Below, piece by piece: positions 33,669-41,557 of a DNA stretch of 45,989 bases; positions within the stretch are counted from its first letter, which is position 1; each line of letters opens with the position of its first letter. The stretch spans positions 1 through 45,989 of the forward strand of contig NZ_CADCWT010000011.1 in the NCBI RefSeq assembly GCF_902806485.1. Reading direction: 5' to 3'. Made by a program: the position numbers and the translations under genes. Source of the stretch: Candidatus Frankia alpina. Its GTDB lineage: Bacteria; Actinomycetota; Actinomycetes; Frankiales; Frankiaceae. Below the pieces are notes generated by a model. The model did not search any database and had not been told where the DNA came from. It saw only the letters and a program-made list of their open reading frames with translations.

Positions 33669-34583
33669 TCAGCCGGCCGAGCGCAGGGCCGCGACAACGT
33701 CGAGGGTACGCACCTGCTCCTGCGGGGCGCCGATCAGGCTCACGATCAGTTCGGTCGCGCCGGCGTCGGCGTAGCGGCGCAGGGCCCGTTCGACGACCTC
33801 CGCCGTGCCTGCGACGACCGTCTCGTGCACGCCGGCGAGGCCCTGGCGATCCAGGATGGCGCGGTAGGCGGGCAGGTCGGAGGCGAAGCCCACCTGCGCC
33901 GCCACCTCGGCGCGGGCCCGGTCCGGATCGGCGGCGACGCAGACGATCACTCCGGACACGACTCGCGGCGCCGGTCGGCCCGCGGCCGCCGCCGCCCGGG
34001 TGATCGCCGGCACGATGTGGTCGCCGACGGTCTGCGGGCCCGGCCACACCGTCACCGCGCCGTCGGTCAGTTCTCCGGCGATCTGCAGCATCACCGGTCC
34101 CAACGCGGACAGGAGCACGGACGGTGGGGTGGCCGCCGGGACGTCGAGCCGGCCCACCGCGGTGACGGTCTCCCCGTGGACGTCGACCGCCTCGCCGCGC
34201 AGCAGCGGGAGCAGCGCGCTCAGGTACTCCCGGATGTGGCGGGCCGGGCGGTCGTAGCGGTAACCGAACTGCCCCTCGATGAACTGTGGATGGCTCGGTC
34301 CGATGCCCAGCGTGAAGCCCGACGTCGCTACGGCCTGCACCGTGAGCGCCTGGCCGGCCAATGCCAGCGGGTGGCGGGGGTAGGTCTGGACGACCGCGGT
34401 TCCCAGCTCGATCCCGGGAACCGCGGCCGCGGCGAGCGCCCCGACGGTGAGTGCGTCCCACGACGTCAGCTGGCTGATGAACGCGCTGTCGAGTCCCCTT
34501 CGGGCCGCACTCCGGACCTGATCGATCAGGACTTGCGGGCTCGGACCGCCGCCACCGAGGTAAAGCCCGATCTTTATGATCAC
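33669..34583 (-). CDS. Luciferase-like (LLM class) F420-dependent oxidoreductase
   Basis: A 304-aa protein. IKIGLYLGGGGPSPQVLIDQVRSAARRGLDSAFISQ at the start, AVVQTYPRHPLALAGQALTVQ, LGIGPSHPQFIEGQFGYRYDRPARHIREYLSALLPLL and a C-terminal DAGATELIVS are typical of LLM-class flavin/F420 oxidoreductases; the style is closest to actinobacterial F420-dependent members. The reading frame extends upstream only as the complement of the tetR gene, so GTG 34583 is chosen. That start lies directly beside a 15-bp-arm palindrome, so the divergent TetR protein very likely represses it. Substrate unknown. Confidence 0.85.
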   Translation of the reverse strand: MIIKIGLYLGGGGPSPQVLIDQVRSAARRGLDSAFISQLTSWDALTVGALAAAAVPGIELGTAVVQTYPRHPLALAGQALTVQAVATSGFTLGIGPSHPQFIEGQFGYRYDRPARHIREYLSALLPLLRGEAVDVHGETVTAVGRLDVPAATPPSVLLSALGPVMLQIAGELTDGAVTVWPGPQTVGDHIVPAITRAAAAAGRPAPRVVSGVIVCVAADPDRARAEVAAQVGFASDLPAYRAILDRQGLAGVHETVVAGTAEVVERALRRYADAGATELIVSLIGAPQEQVRTLDVVAALRSAG

Positions 34584-34618
34584 TCCAACCTGAACCGGCC
34601 CTTCCGGTTCAGGTTGGA
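34584..34618. promoter_or_regulatory. Perfect inverted repeat, likely TetR operator
   Basis: TCCAACCTGAACCGG at 34584-34598 and CCGGTTCAGGTTGGA at 34604-34618 form perfect 15-bp arms around a 5-nt spacer. It abuts the GTG of the oxidoreductase gene and lies about 75 bp before tetR. A possible tetR -10 (TACACT, 34623-34628) sits just beside it. Binding would block both divergent genes. Confidence 0.85.
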
Positions 34619-34691
34619 ACGCTACACTAAGCTGAATATTCGGCTCCGTTTGACCGGAAGGCCGAAGAGCGGTGGGGGGAGGGAGCGGGCC

Positions 34692-35273
34692 GTGCGAGCC
34701 GATGCGCAGCGCAACCGCGAGCTCATCGCGACCACCGCACTCGATCTCCTGGCCCGTCATGGGGCGGCCGTCTCCATGGAGGAAATCGCCCGCGCCGCCG
34801 GTCTCGGCGTCGGCACCCTCTACCGCCACTTCCTCGACCGTCAGGCGCTGCTGGACTCCGTCGCCGCCGGCGCGCTGCGCACGCTGCTCGCCGCGGGCCG
34901 GTCCGAGCTGGCCTCCCCCGCGCCACGCTGGCAGGCACTGGTCCGGATGGTGGACAGGTGCGCCGGCCTGCCCCTCGCCCTGATCAAGTCGCTGGCCGAC
35001 GGATCGCAGGTCGACCCCGTCGTCGCCGCCCTGGCCGAGGAGCTGAACACGATGTTCCAGGCAATGGTCGAGGACGCCCAGCGCGAGGGGTCGCTGCGAG
35101 CCGACCTCACCGGCGAGCAGGTCGTCGGACTGCTCAACACGGCGGTCTGCCGCCCCGGCGCCCGCCCCGACGACCCGCTCACGACGGTCCTGCTCGACGG
35201 CCTGCGGGCCAGGCCCCACCCCCCAGCCGACGCCCCGCCCGTGGCCTCACCCGCGTCGAGATCCGACCGGTAG
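34692..35273 (+). CDS. TetR-family transcriptional regulator
   Basis: A 193-aa regulator. N-terminal HTH: RNRELIATTALDLLARHG, then AVSMEEIARAAGLGVGTLYRHFLDRQALL, the classic TetR domain at residues 7-54. The C-terminal ligand/dimer domain is of normal size. GTG 34692 is preceded by a GGGGGGAGGG stretch. It is divergent from the F420-type oxidoreductase, with a perfect palindrome between them, indicating local autoregulation and control of that gene. Its end overlaps the convergent bluB end by 27 bp. The inducer is unknown. Confidence 0.92.
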   Translation: MRADAQRNRELIATTALDLLARHGAAVSMEEIARAAGLGVGTLYRHFLDRQALLDSVAAGALRTLLAAGRSELASPAPRWQALVRMVDRCAGLPLALIKSLADGSQVDPVVAALAEELNTMFQAMVEDAQREGSLRADLTGEQVVGLLNTAVCRPGARPDDPLTTVLLDGLRARPHPPADAPPVASPASRSDR

Positions 35274-36026
35274 CTGATCGTCGCGACCGCGCCAGCGTTC
35301 GGCGTGGACGGCGTCGGCGAGGGGGCGTCGCCGTGCCCAGCCGTGTCGTTCCAGGTCAGGTGTGGTCTCCAGATGGGTCACGGGGCCGACGCACAGCCAG
35401 GCAACCGGGCGGATCCCGGCGGGGATGCCGAGCAGCTCCTGGACGAACGGCTCCCGGTAGAACGAGACCCAGCCGACCCCCAGGCCCTCGGCGGTCGCGG
35501 CGAGCCACAGGTTCTCGATGGCCAGGCACACCGAGTACAGGCCCGCGTCGGCGATGGCGTGCCGGCCGAGGACCGCCGGCTCCCCACGCGCCGGGTCATA
35601 GGTGACGACCAGTGACATCGACGCCGCCAGGATGCCGTCGATCCGGATCCCGCCGAAACGTTCGGCGCGCTCACCGGCCAGCGTCGCGGCGAACACCGTC
35701 CGTTCGTGCTGCACGTGCGCGTGGAAGGCTCGGCGGGTCCGGTCGTCGGTGACGCGGATGAAGTCCCAGGGCTGGCTGAGCCCGACGCTCGGCGCGGCGT
35801 GGGCGGCGGCGAGGATGCGCCCGAGGACGTCGGCGGGGATCGGCGCCCCGGTGAACTGACCGCGCACGTCGCGCCGACGGTGGATCGCGTCGTAGAGGGC
35901 GTCGGCACCCGAGCCGGTCGCGGGGCCCGATCGGGCCGTCGGGACCGGCGATGCCGGGGAGTCCGGTCGGGGGGTGGTGCCGGTGTCGTGATGGCTGGGC
36001 AAGGCAGGCTCCCGCTGTCCGGCCAC
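35247..36026 (-). CDS. bluB: 5,6-dimethylbenzimidazole synthase
   Basis: A 259-aa nitroreductase-fold protein of the BluB type. The core has AIHRRRDVRGQFTGAPIPAD, AAHAAPSVGLSQPWDFIRV, and CLAIENLWLAATAEGLGVGW followed by VSFYREPFVQELLGIP. BluB uses O2 to cannibalise FMNH2 into 5,6-dimethylbenzimidazole, the lower ligand of cobalamin. A cobalamin riboswitch ends about 28 nt upstream of the start, which independently supports the call. The first 40 residues are Pro/Ser-rich and poorly conserved, so the true start could be later than GTG 36026. The 3' end overlaps tetR by 27 bp. Confidence 0.92.
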   Translation of the reverse strand: MAGQREPALPSHHDTGTTPRPDSPASPVPTARSGPATGSGADALYDAIHRRRDVRGQFTGAPIPADVLGRILAAAHAAPSVGLSQPWDFIRVTDDRTRRAFHAHVQHERTVFAATLAGERAERFGGIRIDGILAASMSLVVTYDPARGEPAVLGRHAIADAGLYSVCLAIENLWLAATAEGLGVGWVSFYREPFVQELLGIPAGIRPVAWLCVGPVTHLETTPDLERHGWARRRPLADAVHAERWRGRDDQLPVGSRRG

Positions 36027-36054
36027 CCGCGCAGGGGCGGGCGGCGTCGAGGCG

Positions 36055-36236
36055 GGGCCGGTCTTCGGACTCCCGGATCAACGCCAGGCCGTCCGCCTTC
36101 CCAGGCCCGGAGGCCCAGTGGCTGCGCGACGCGCGTGGACGGCGGCTTCCCGGTTACCGCGGCGGGCCCGTGCCGGACTCGCACCGGCTTCCCGATTCTC
36201 CCCGGTCACCCGAGGCACCCCGCAAACGTTGCCGTC
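36055..36236 (-). ncRNA. Cobalamin riboswitch controlling bluB
   Basis: On the minus strand, in order: GGGGTGCCTCGGGTGACC, GGGAAGCCGGTGCGAGTCC followed by GGCACGGGCCCGCCGCGG and TAACCGGGAAGCC, then the B12 box GCCACTG (36115-36121), GGGAAGGCGG, and the terminal GAGTCCGAAGACCGGCC. This is the signature order of the B12-sensing aptamer. It lies just upstream of bluB and would lower expression when cobalamin is plentiful, probably by masking translation start. Boundaries are approximate. Confidence 0.93.
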
Positions 36237-36337
36237 GCGGACACTACCAGCCGAACAGGACATTCCGGGCTTACGCGCCCGATTCGTCTCTGCGGAAGGG
36301 CAAGGCAAGGCCCGGGGTACGCGGCTTGCGCCGCGGG

Positions 36338-36447
36338 TCAGGGACCGAGGCGCCACAGCCGGCGGTAGTAGGCGATGCGGTCGTCGTCCGGGTCCACGCC
36401 GTAGGCGTCGAGCAGGACCGCCTCCCAGCCGGGGCCGTAGTTCCACA
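36338..36447 (-). pseudogene. C-terminal fragment of an aminoglycoside phosphotransferase-like gene
   Basis: The minus strand reads TVWNYGPGWEAVLLDAYGVD, then PDDDRIAYYRRLWRLGP and a stop. This is the ending typical of APH(3')-like kinases and their relatives (NYGPGWE...AYG...RIAYYR-LW). Only about 36 residues remain; the catalytic HGD and DxD regions are missing. Directly upstream on the minus strand is a 17-bp tandem repeat, perhaps a deletion scar. A non-functional relic. Confidence 0.7.
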
Positions 36448-36490
36448 CCGTTCCTCGACCGCCCCTCCCAGCACGGGGCCGTCATCGCCG

Positions 36491-36527
36491 GGCATGGTCA
36501 GGGTCCCGGCATGGTCAGGGTCCCGGC
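36491..36527. repeat. 17-bp tandem repeat
   Basis: GGCATGGTCAGGGTCCC occurs twice head to tail (36491-36507, 36508-36524), plus three bases of a third unit. It lies beside the phosphotransferase remnant. Confidence 0.8.
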
Positions 36528-36593
36528 TCCCCTCCCGAGGGAGATCGACCCCGGTCAGATCTGACGCCCGCGGATCTGACGTCCGGGAGGAGC

Positions 36594-36639
36594 GGGGCTC
36601 GTGCGGCGTGCGGTGGCGGGCGCGCGCCGCACGAGCCCC
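36594..36639 (-). terminator. Terminator hairpin of the siderophore-binding protein gene
   Basis: A perfect 15-bp stem, GGGGCTCGTGCGGCG at 36594-36608 with 36625-36639, and a 16-nt loop. It begins 12 bp after the stop of the leftward binding-protein gene. Confidence 0.8.
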
Positions 36640-36651
36640 GGGTCCGGGAGG

Positions 36652-37689
36652 TCAGCTGGTCGCGGCGACCTTCGTCAGGGTCGGCCTGAGCTGGTCGAGC
36701 TGCCACGGGATGTTGAGGATCGTCGGGTTGTTGACCGCACCCGCTATGAAGGCGTCCACCTGCAGGACCCGGCCGGCCTTGACCGCCGGGATCGCGGCGA
36801 ACAGCTTGTTGGCGTTCATCTCGGTCTTCAGCGCCGGGGTGGCGAAGCCGATCAGCAGGAAGTCGGCGTCCAGGGCTTCGATCTTCTCCATGCTCAGCGA
36901 CCGGTCCACCACGTTGGTCGTCACCCCCGGCGCGAGCTTCATGCCGAGCTCGCCGTAGAGCTGGACCGACACCGTCTTCGGGTCATCGATGACCGCCAGG
37001 CCACCCGGCTCGTAGTAGAAGGAGTAACTGAACGTCCTGCCGGCCAGGCCGGGCAGGCCGTCCTGGACCCCCTGGACCCCCTGGACCCCCTGGACGATCT
37101 TTGCAGTTCCGGCGATCGCCTTCTGGACGTCGGCGTTCCGGCCGACGGCCTTGCCGATGATGGTGCTGTTCTCCTGCCAGGTCGCGATGCCGGCGTCGTC
37201 GGTGTAGCCGACGGTCGGCGCGATCTTGGAGAGCCGGTCGTAGTAGTCGGCCAAGCTGTAGAAGTTCGTGGCCAGGATCAGGTCGGGGCGCAGCGCGGCG
37301 ATCTGCTCGAGGTTGAGGTCCCCACTGGTGTCGAGGGCGGCGCTCTTCGACAGATCGATCTTCCCCTGCAGCCAGGGGAAGACGCCGTCGGACTTGTACT
37401 CGTTCTTCGCGTACGCGATCGGCGTGATGCCGAGCGTCGCCAGCGTGTCCTCCTCATAGCCGAATGCAATGATCCGCTTCGGCTGGGACTTGACGATCGC
37501 GGTGCCGAACTTGTTCTTCAGCGTCACCGGAAAGGCGGCGCTCGACGAGCTCGCCGCAGCCGACGTCCCGCCGCCGCCACTGCTGTCGCAGCCGGCTGCG
37601 ACAGCCAGCGCCGCGACGGCCAGGAACACCGCGACCAGCAGTTTCAGTCTTCTTCGCACCAGCACAACTTTCTCGTTTGTCGTGATCAT
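36652..37689 (-). CDS. Iron-siderophore ABC transporter substrate-binding lipoprotein
   Basis: About 345 aa from ATG 37689. The signal peptide RRRLKLLVAVFLAVAALAVAAGC ends in a lipobox with the modified Cys, followed by a Ser/Gly linker. The periplasmic-binding fold shows QPKRIIAFGYEEDTLATLG, LNLEQIAALRPDLILATNF and ENSTIIGKAVGR, as in FepB/FecB-type proteins that bind ferric siderophores outside the cell. Several starts are possible: ATG 37695, or GTG 37659 with GAGAAAG upstream. An iron box lies 64-82 bp upstream. No permease or ATPase for uptake is adjacent. An odd VQGVQGVQ repeat comes from a 9-bp DNA tandem repeat. Confidence 0.9.
   Translation of the reverse strand: MITTNEKVVLVRRRLKLLVAVFLAVAALAVAAGCDSSGGGGTSAAASSSSAAFPVTLKNKFGTAIVKSQPKRIIAFGYEEDTLATLGITPIAYAKNEYKSDGVFPWLQGKIDLSKSAALDTSGDLNLEQIAALRPDLILATNFYSLADYYDRLSKIAPTVGYTDDAGIATWQENSTIIGKAVGRNADVQKAIAGTAKIVQGVQGVQGVQDGLPGLAGRTFSYSFYYEPGGLAVIDDPKTVSVQLYGELGMKLAPGVTTNVVDRSLSMEKIEALDADFLLIGFATPALKTEMNANKLFAAIPAVKAGRVLQVDAFIAGAVNNPTILNIPWQLDQLRPTLTKVAATS
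37062..37096 (-). repeat. 9-bp coding microsatellite in the binding-protein gene
   Basis: CCTGGACCC repeats nearly four times on the plus strand, giving repeated GVQ in the protein. The unit is a multiple of three, so copy changes would keep the frame but lengthen a surface loop. Confidence 0.85.
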
Positions 37690-37752
37690 CCGCATGCCGT
37701 GGCGTACCCGCATGGTCGGAGACGGCAAGCAGCGGTTGCCTGCCCATAAAAG

Positions 37753-37771
37753 TTAGGTATTGTTAACCTAA
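37753..37771 (-). promoter_or_regulatory. IdeR/DmdR-type iron box upstream of the binding-protein gene
   Basis: TTAGGTATTGTTAACCTAA, a 19-bp site matching the iron-box pattern TWAGGTWAGSCTWACCTWA closely at both arms. Iron-loaded IdeR/DmdR would repress the gene. Confidence 0.85.
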
Positions 37772-37894
37772 GTACTCCGGCCTCGTCAACCCATGGACGG
37801 GGTGACTCGACTCCGTGAGCGGATCCCAGAAGGCGGGACACCCAGGTCGGACAGCGGGGCGCGAGCACCGGACCGCCATCCCGCGCACATGGGA

Positions 37895-37913
37895 TGAGGT
37901 TAGCCTAACCTCT
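37895..37913 (+). promoter_or_regulatory. IdeR/DmdR-type iron box upstream of the ABC transporter pair
   Basis: TGAGGTTAGCCTAACCTCT, with perfect 8-bp arms (GAGGTTAG/CTAACCTC) around a central C. It lies 37 bp before a GTG that has GAGGAG upstream, and about 105 bp before ATG 38018. Confidence 0.88.
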
Positions 37914-38017
37914 TCAACATCCCGTAGATCGGTTGTGAGGAGTGATCCAGTGCCGCGACCCGCCCCGCCCCACGGGTTGACCGGGGCCTTGGCCTCGCCG
38001 TCGGCCCCAGCCACCTG

Positions 38018-39762
38018 ATGGCGACCGACCCCGCCGCACTCGACCTGGCCGAGCTGCGACGTCCCGTCCGAGGTCGGGTCACGCTGGCGGCCGCGCTGCA
38101 GGCTCTGGCCACGATGCTGGCGATCGCCCCGACGGTCGTGCTGGTGGAGATCGCGCGGCGGCTGCTGAGCGGACCGGGGCGGCCCGTGTGGCCGCTGGCC
38201 TGGCTCGCGGTCGGCCTGCTCGTGGCGCGCTTCGCGCTGTACGCCGCGGCGAACCTGCTCAGCCATCTCGCCGACGCGGACCTCGCCTACCTGCTGCGCC
38301 GTCGCCTCACCGAGCAGGTGAGCGCGCTACCGCTGAGCTGGTTCGCCGGCGGGGTCTCGGCCCGGATCCGCGCGACGGTGCAGGACGACGTGGCGACGCT
38401 GCATCACGCGGTGGCCCACGCCCGCGGGGAGCTGGCTTCGGCGGTGGCCGGCCCGGCGGTGGTGGTCGGCTACCTGCTCTGGGTCGACTGGCCGTTGGCA
38501 CTGGTCACGGTGGCGCTCGTCGCCGCAGCCCAGGCGATCCGGATGCGGCTCGCGGTCCGCGCGAGCGATCAGGTCAGCCGTATCGCCGCGGCCAACGACG
38601 AGCTGACCGCGGCCGTGCTCGAGACGGTCCGGGGCATCAGCGTCGTCAAGGCGTTCGCCCGCGGCCGGGGCGCGCCCCGGTTCACCGCCTCCGCGGCCGA
38701 GTATGCCGATGCCGACGAGCAGGCCCAGCGCATCTTCCTGCGGCCCCGCGGCGTGGCCCGGGCGACGGTGGCCCCGGCGACCATCGTGTTTGTGGTTGCC
38801 GCCGTCGGCACCGGGCTGGTGGCGGCCGGGTGGAGCGATCCGGTGGACCTCGTGGCCTTCAGCGTCCTCGGTGGTCGGGCTGTTCGACCAGATCACCCCG
38901 ATCTACCTGGCCCAGGACCTGCGGGAACGCTCCCGGGACGCGGCAGGCCGCATCGGCAACCTGCTGCGCGAGCCCCGCCAGCCCGTCCTCGAACCCGGAC
39001 GTGCCCGTCCGGTGGGCACCCCGCTGACGGTGGAGCTCGACGACGTCCACTTCAGCTACCCGGACGGACACGTCGTCCTGCGCGGCGTCAGCGCGACGCT
39101 GCGGCCGGGCACGGTGACTTGCGCTGGTCGGCCCGTCCGGGGCCGGGAAGTCGACGCTGGCGATGCTGCTGGCCCGCTTCGCCGACGTCACCGGGGGCGC
39201 CATCCGCCTCGGCGGAGTCGACCTGCGCGACCTCGACCGGGACGACCTGTACCGCCACGTCGGCTTCCTGCTGCAGGACGTCGTCCTGCTGCGCCGCTCG
39301 ATCCGCGACAACATCGCTCTGGCCGTCCCCGAGGCGTCCGAGGAGGCGGTGCGCGCCGCCGCCCGCGCGGCTGCCGTCGACGACCGCATCCGCGCGCTGC
39401 CGCGAGGCTACGACTCGGTGGTCGGCGAGGACGCTCACCTTTCCGGCGGACAGGCGCAGCGGGTCGCGATCGCCCGCACCCTGCTGGCCGGCACACCGAT
39501 CGTGCTCCTCGACGAGGCCACCGCGTTCGCCGATCCCGACTCCGAGGCCGCGATCCAGGACGCGCTGGCCGAACTGGCCGCCGACCGGACCCTGCTCGTG
39601 ATCGCGCATCGCCTGTACACGGTCACCGAGACCGACCAGATCCTGGTCCTCGACGACGGACGCCTGCTCGAGCACGGTCGCCACGACGAGCTGCTCGCCG
39701 CCGGCGGCCGCTACGCCCGGCTCTGGCAGGCACAGCAGGCACAGCAGGGCGGTCGGGCGTGA
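38018..39762 (+). CDS. Fused ABC transporter (permease-ATPase) 1, siderophore locus, two frameshifts
   Basis: About 580 aa after removing two extra bases. The N-terminal six-TM exporter domain includes [20 protein letters not shown] and [16 protein letters not shown]. The ATPase has [35 protein letters not shown], the signature [16 protein letters not shown] and [15 protein letters not shown]. It resembles the siderophore-locus half-transporters IrtA/YbtP. Shift 1 is an extra G near 38868-38872 ([13 protein letters not shown]); shift 2 is an extra T near 39119-39121 ([11 protein letters not shown]). The true start may be GTG 37950, with a good GAGGAG site and a short open frame ending at 38018, if a third indel is present. 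Iron-regulated by the box at 37895. Confidence 0.85.
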
Positions 39763-41557
39763 CCGGCCACCTGCGCGGCCTCGTCCCGGCCGACCAGCAC
39801 CGGCCCCTCGGCCGGTACCTGGCGGCCGTGGCCGGCTACGCCGTCAGCGAGGGCGTCGCCTTCGCAGTGCTCGTCCCGCTGCTGACCGCCCTGATCGACG
39901 GCCGCACGGCCACCGCGGCCCGGTGGCTGATCCCGCTCACCGCCGCGGCGGCGGCCGGCTGGTTCGCGCACTACTACCTGGGATCGCGGGCGCTGCGGCT
40001 GTCCTCGGCCTGGCGGCGCGCACTCTACGCGCGGATCGGCGACAAGCTTCCGACGTTGCCGCTGGGCTGGTTCGACGGTCCGTCGGCCGGCCAGGTCCCG
40101 CAACTGATCATCGGTGACGTCTCGCGCATCGCCACCACCGTCTTCCTCGCCGAGGCCCTGATCGGCGCGGTCCTGACCCCGGTCACGATCGGGGTGTTCC
40201 TGGTCGGCTTCGACTGGCGGATCGGGCTCGCCGCGCTGCTCGCCGTCCCGGTCGTGCTCGTCGCGCTCTCGGTCGGCAGCCGCCTCACCGAGCGCACCGA
40301 GGCGGCCAACCACGCCGCCACCGTCGAGGCCGGCGGCCGGCTGGTCGAGTTCGCCGGCGCCCAGCCGACGCTGCGGGCCACCGGCAACACCGCCGCCGGC
40401 CGGGCGGCGCTGGACTCGGCGCTGGCCGCCCAGCACCGCGCGGCCCGGCGCGAGGTCGTCGGCTCACTACCAGGCGAATACCTCGGTGAGCTCGGCATCC
40501 AGCTGGCCTTCACCGCCCTGTTCCTCGCCGGCCTCGCGCTGGCCACGCATCATCACCTCAGCCCGACCCGGATGATCGTCCTTGTCGTGCTGGGCATCAG
40601 CCTGCTGCGCCCACTCGACGCCCTGGTCGGCCTCAGCGCCGCGTTGCGCTCCGCCCAGGCCTCCGCCCCCGGCGGATCGATGAGCTCCTGGCGGTCGAGC
40701 CACTCCCGGAACCCGTGACCAGCCGCCGGATCGACCATGCCGGGATCGAGCTCACCGACGTCCACTTCGCCTACCCCGGCGGCCCCCAGGACCTGCGTCC
40801 CGAAGCGCCGGGCCCCGAGGCGCTCAGCCCCAAGGTGCTCAGCGGCCTGACGCTGACGATCCCGGCCGGGCGCACCACCGCGCTCGTCGGCCCCTCCGGC
40901 GGGGGGAAGACCACCGTCACCAAGCTGATCGCCCGCTTCTTCGACGTCGGCTCCGGTTCGGTGCGCGTCGGCGGCGTCGACGTCCGCGACCTCACCAGCG
41001 GCGAGCTGCTCAACCACATCGCGTTCGTGTTCCAGGACGTCTACCTGCTCGACGGCACCGTCGAGGACAACATCCGCTTCGGCAACCCCGACGCGACCCC
41101 GGAGCAGGTCCGCGACGCGGCGCACCGCGCGCGGGTCGACGCGATCGTCGCCCGGCTGCCGGACGGCTGGGCCAGCCGCGTCGGCGAGGGCGGCCAGCTG
41201 CTGTCCGGCGGCGAACGCCAGCGCGTCGCCATCGCCCGCGCCCTGTGCAAGGACGCGCCGATCGTGCTCCTCGACGAAGCCACGGCCTCCCTCGACACCG
41301 AGAACGAGACCGCCGTGCACGCCGCCCTGGCCGAGCTCGCCGTCCACCGCACGGTCCTGGTCATCGCGCACCGGCTGGACACGATCGTCCGGGCCGACCA
41401 GATCGCCGTCCTCGACGGCGGCCGGGTCGTCGAGTGCGGCCGGCACGACGAGCTCCTGGCCCAGGACGGGCGGTACGCCGCATTCTGGCGCGAACGCGCC
41501 CGCGGCTGGCGGTTGCGCCGCGACGATCAGGAGCCCACCGCGCCGGTAGGTCCGTGA
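39759..41557 (+). CDS. Fused ABC transporter (permease-ATPase) 2, siderophore locus, one frameshift
   Basis: About 599 aa after restoring one base. It overlaps transporter 1 by 4 nt (GTGA), so the two probably form a heterodimer, like mycobacterial IrtA/IrtB, at the inner membrane. TM domain: [22 protein letters not shown] through [15 protein letters not shown]. ATPase: [57 protein letters not shown] and [15 protein letters not shown]. The frame break is in the CCCCC run near 40665-40670, where AQASAP should continue [16 protein letters not shown]. Direction (siderophore export or ferric-siderophore import) cannot be told. Its 3' end overlaps the convergent adenylation gene by 31 bp. Confidence 0.87.
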
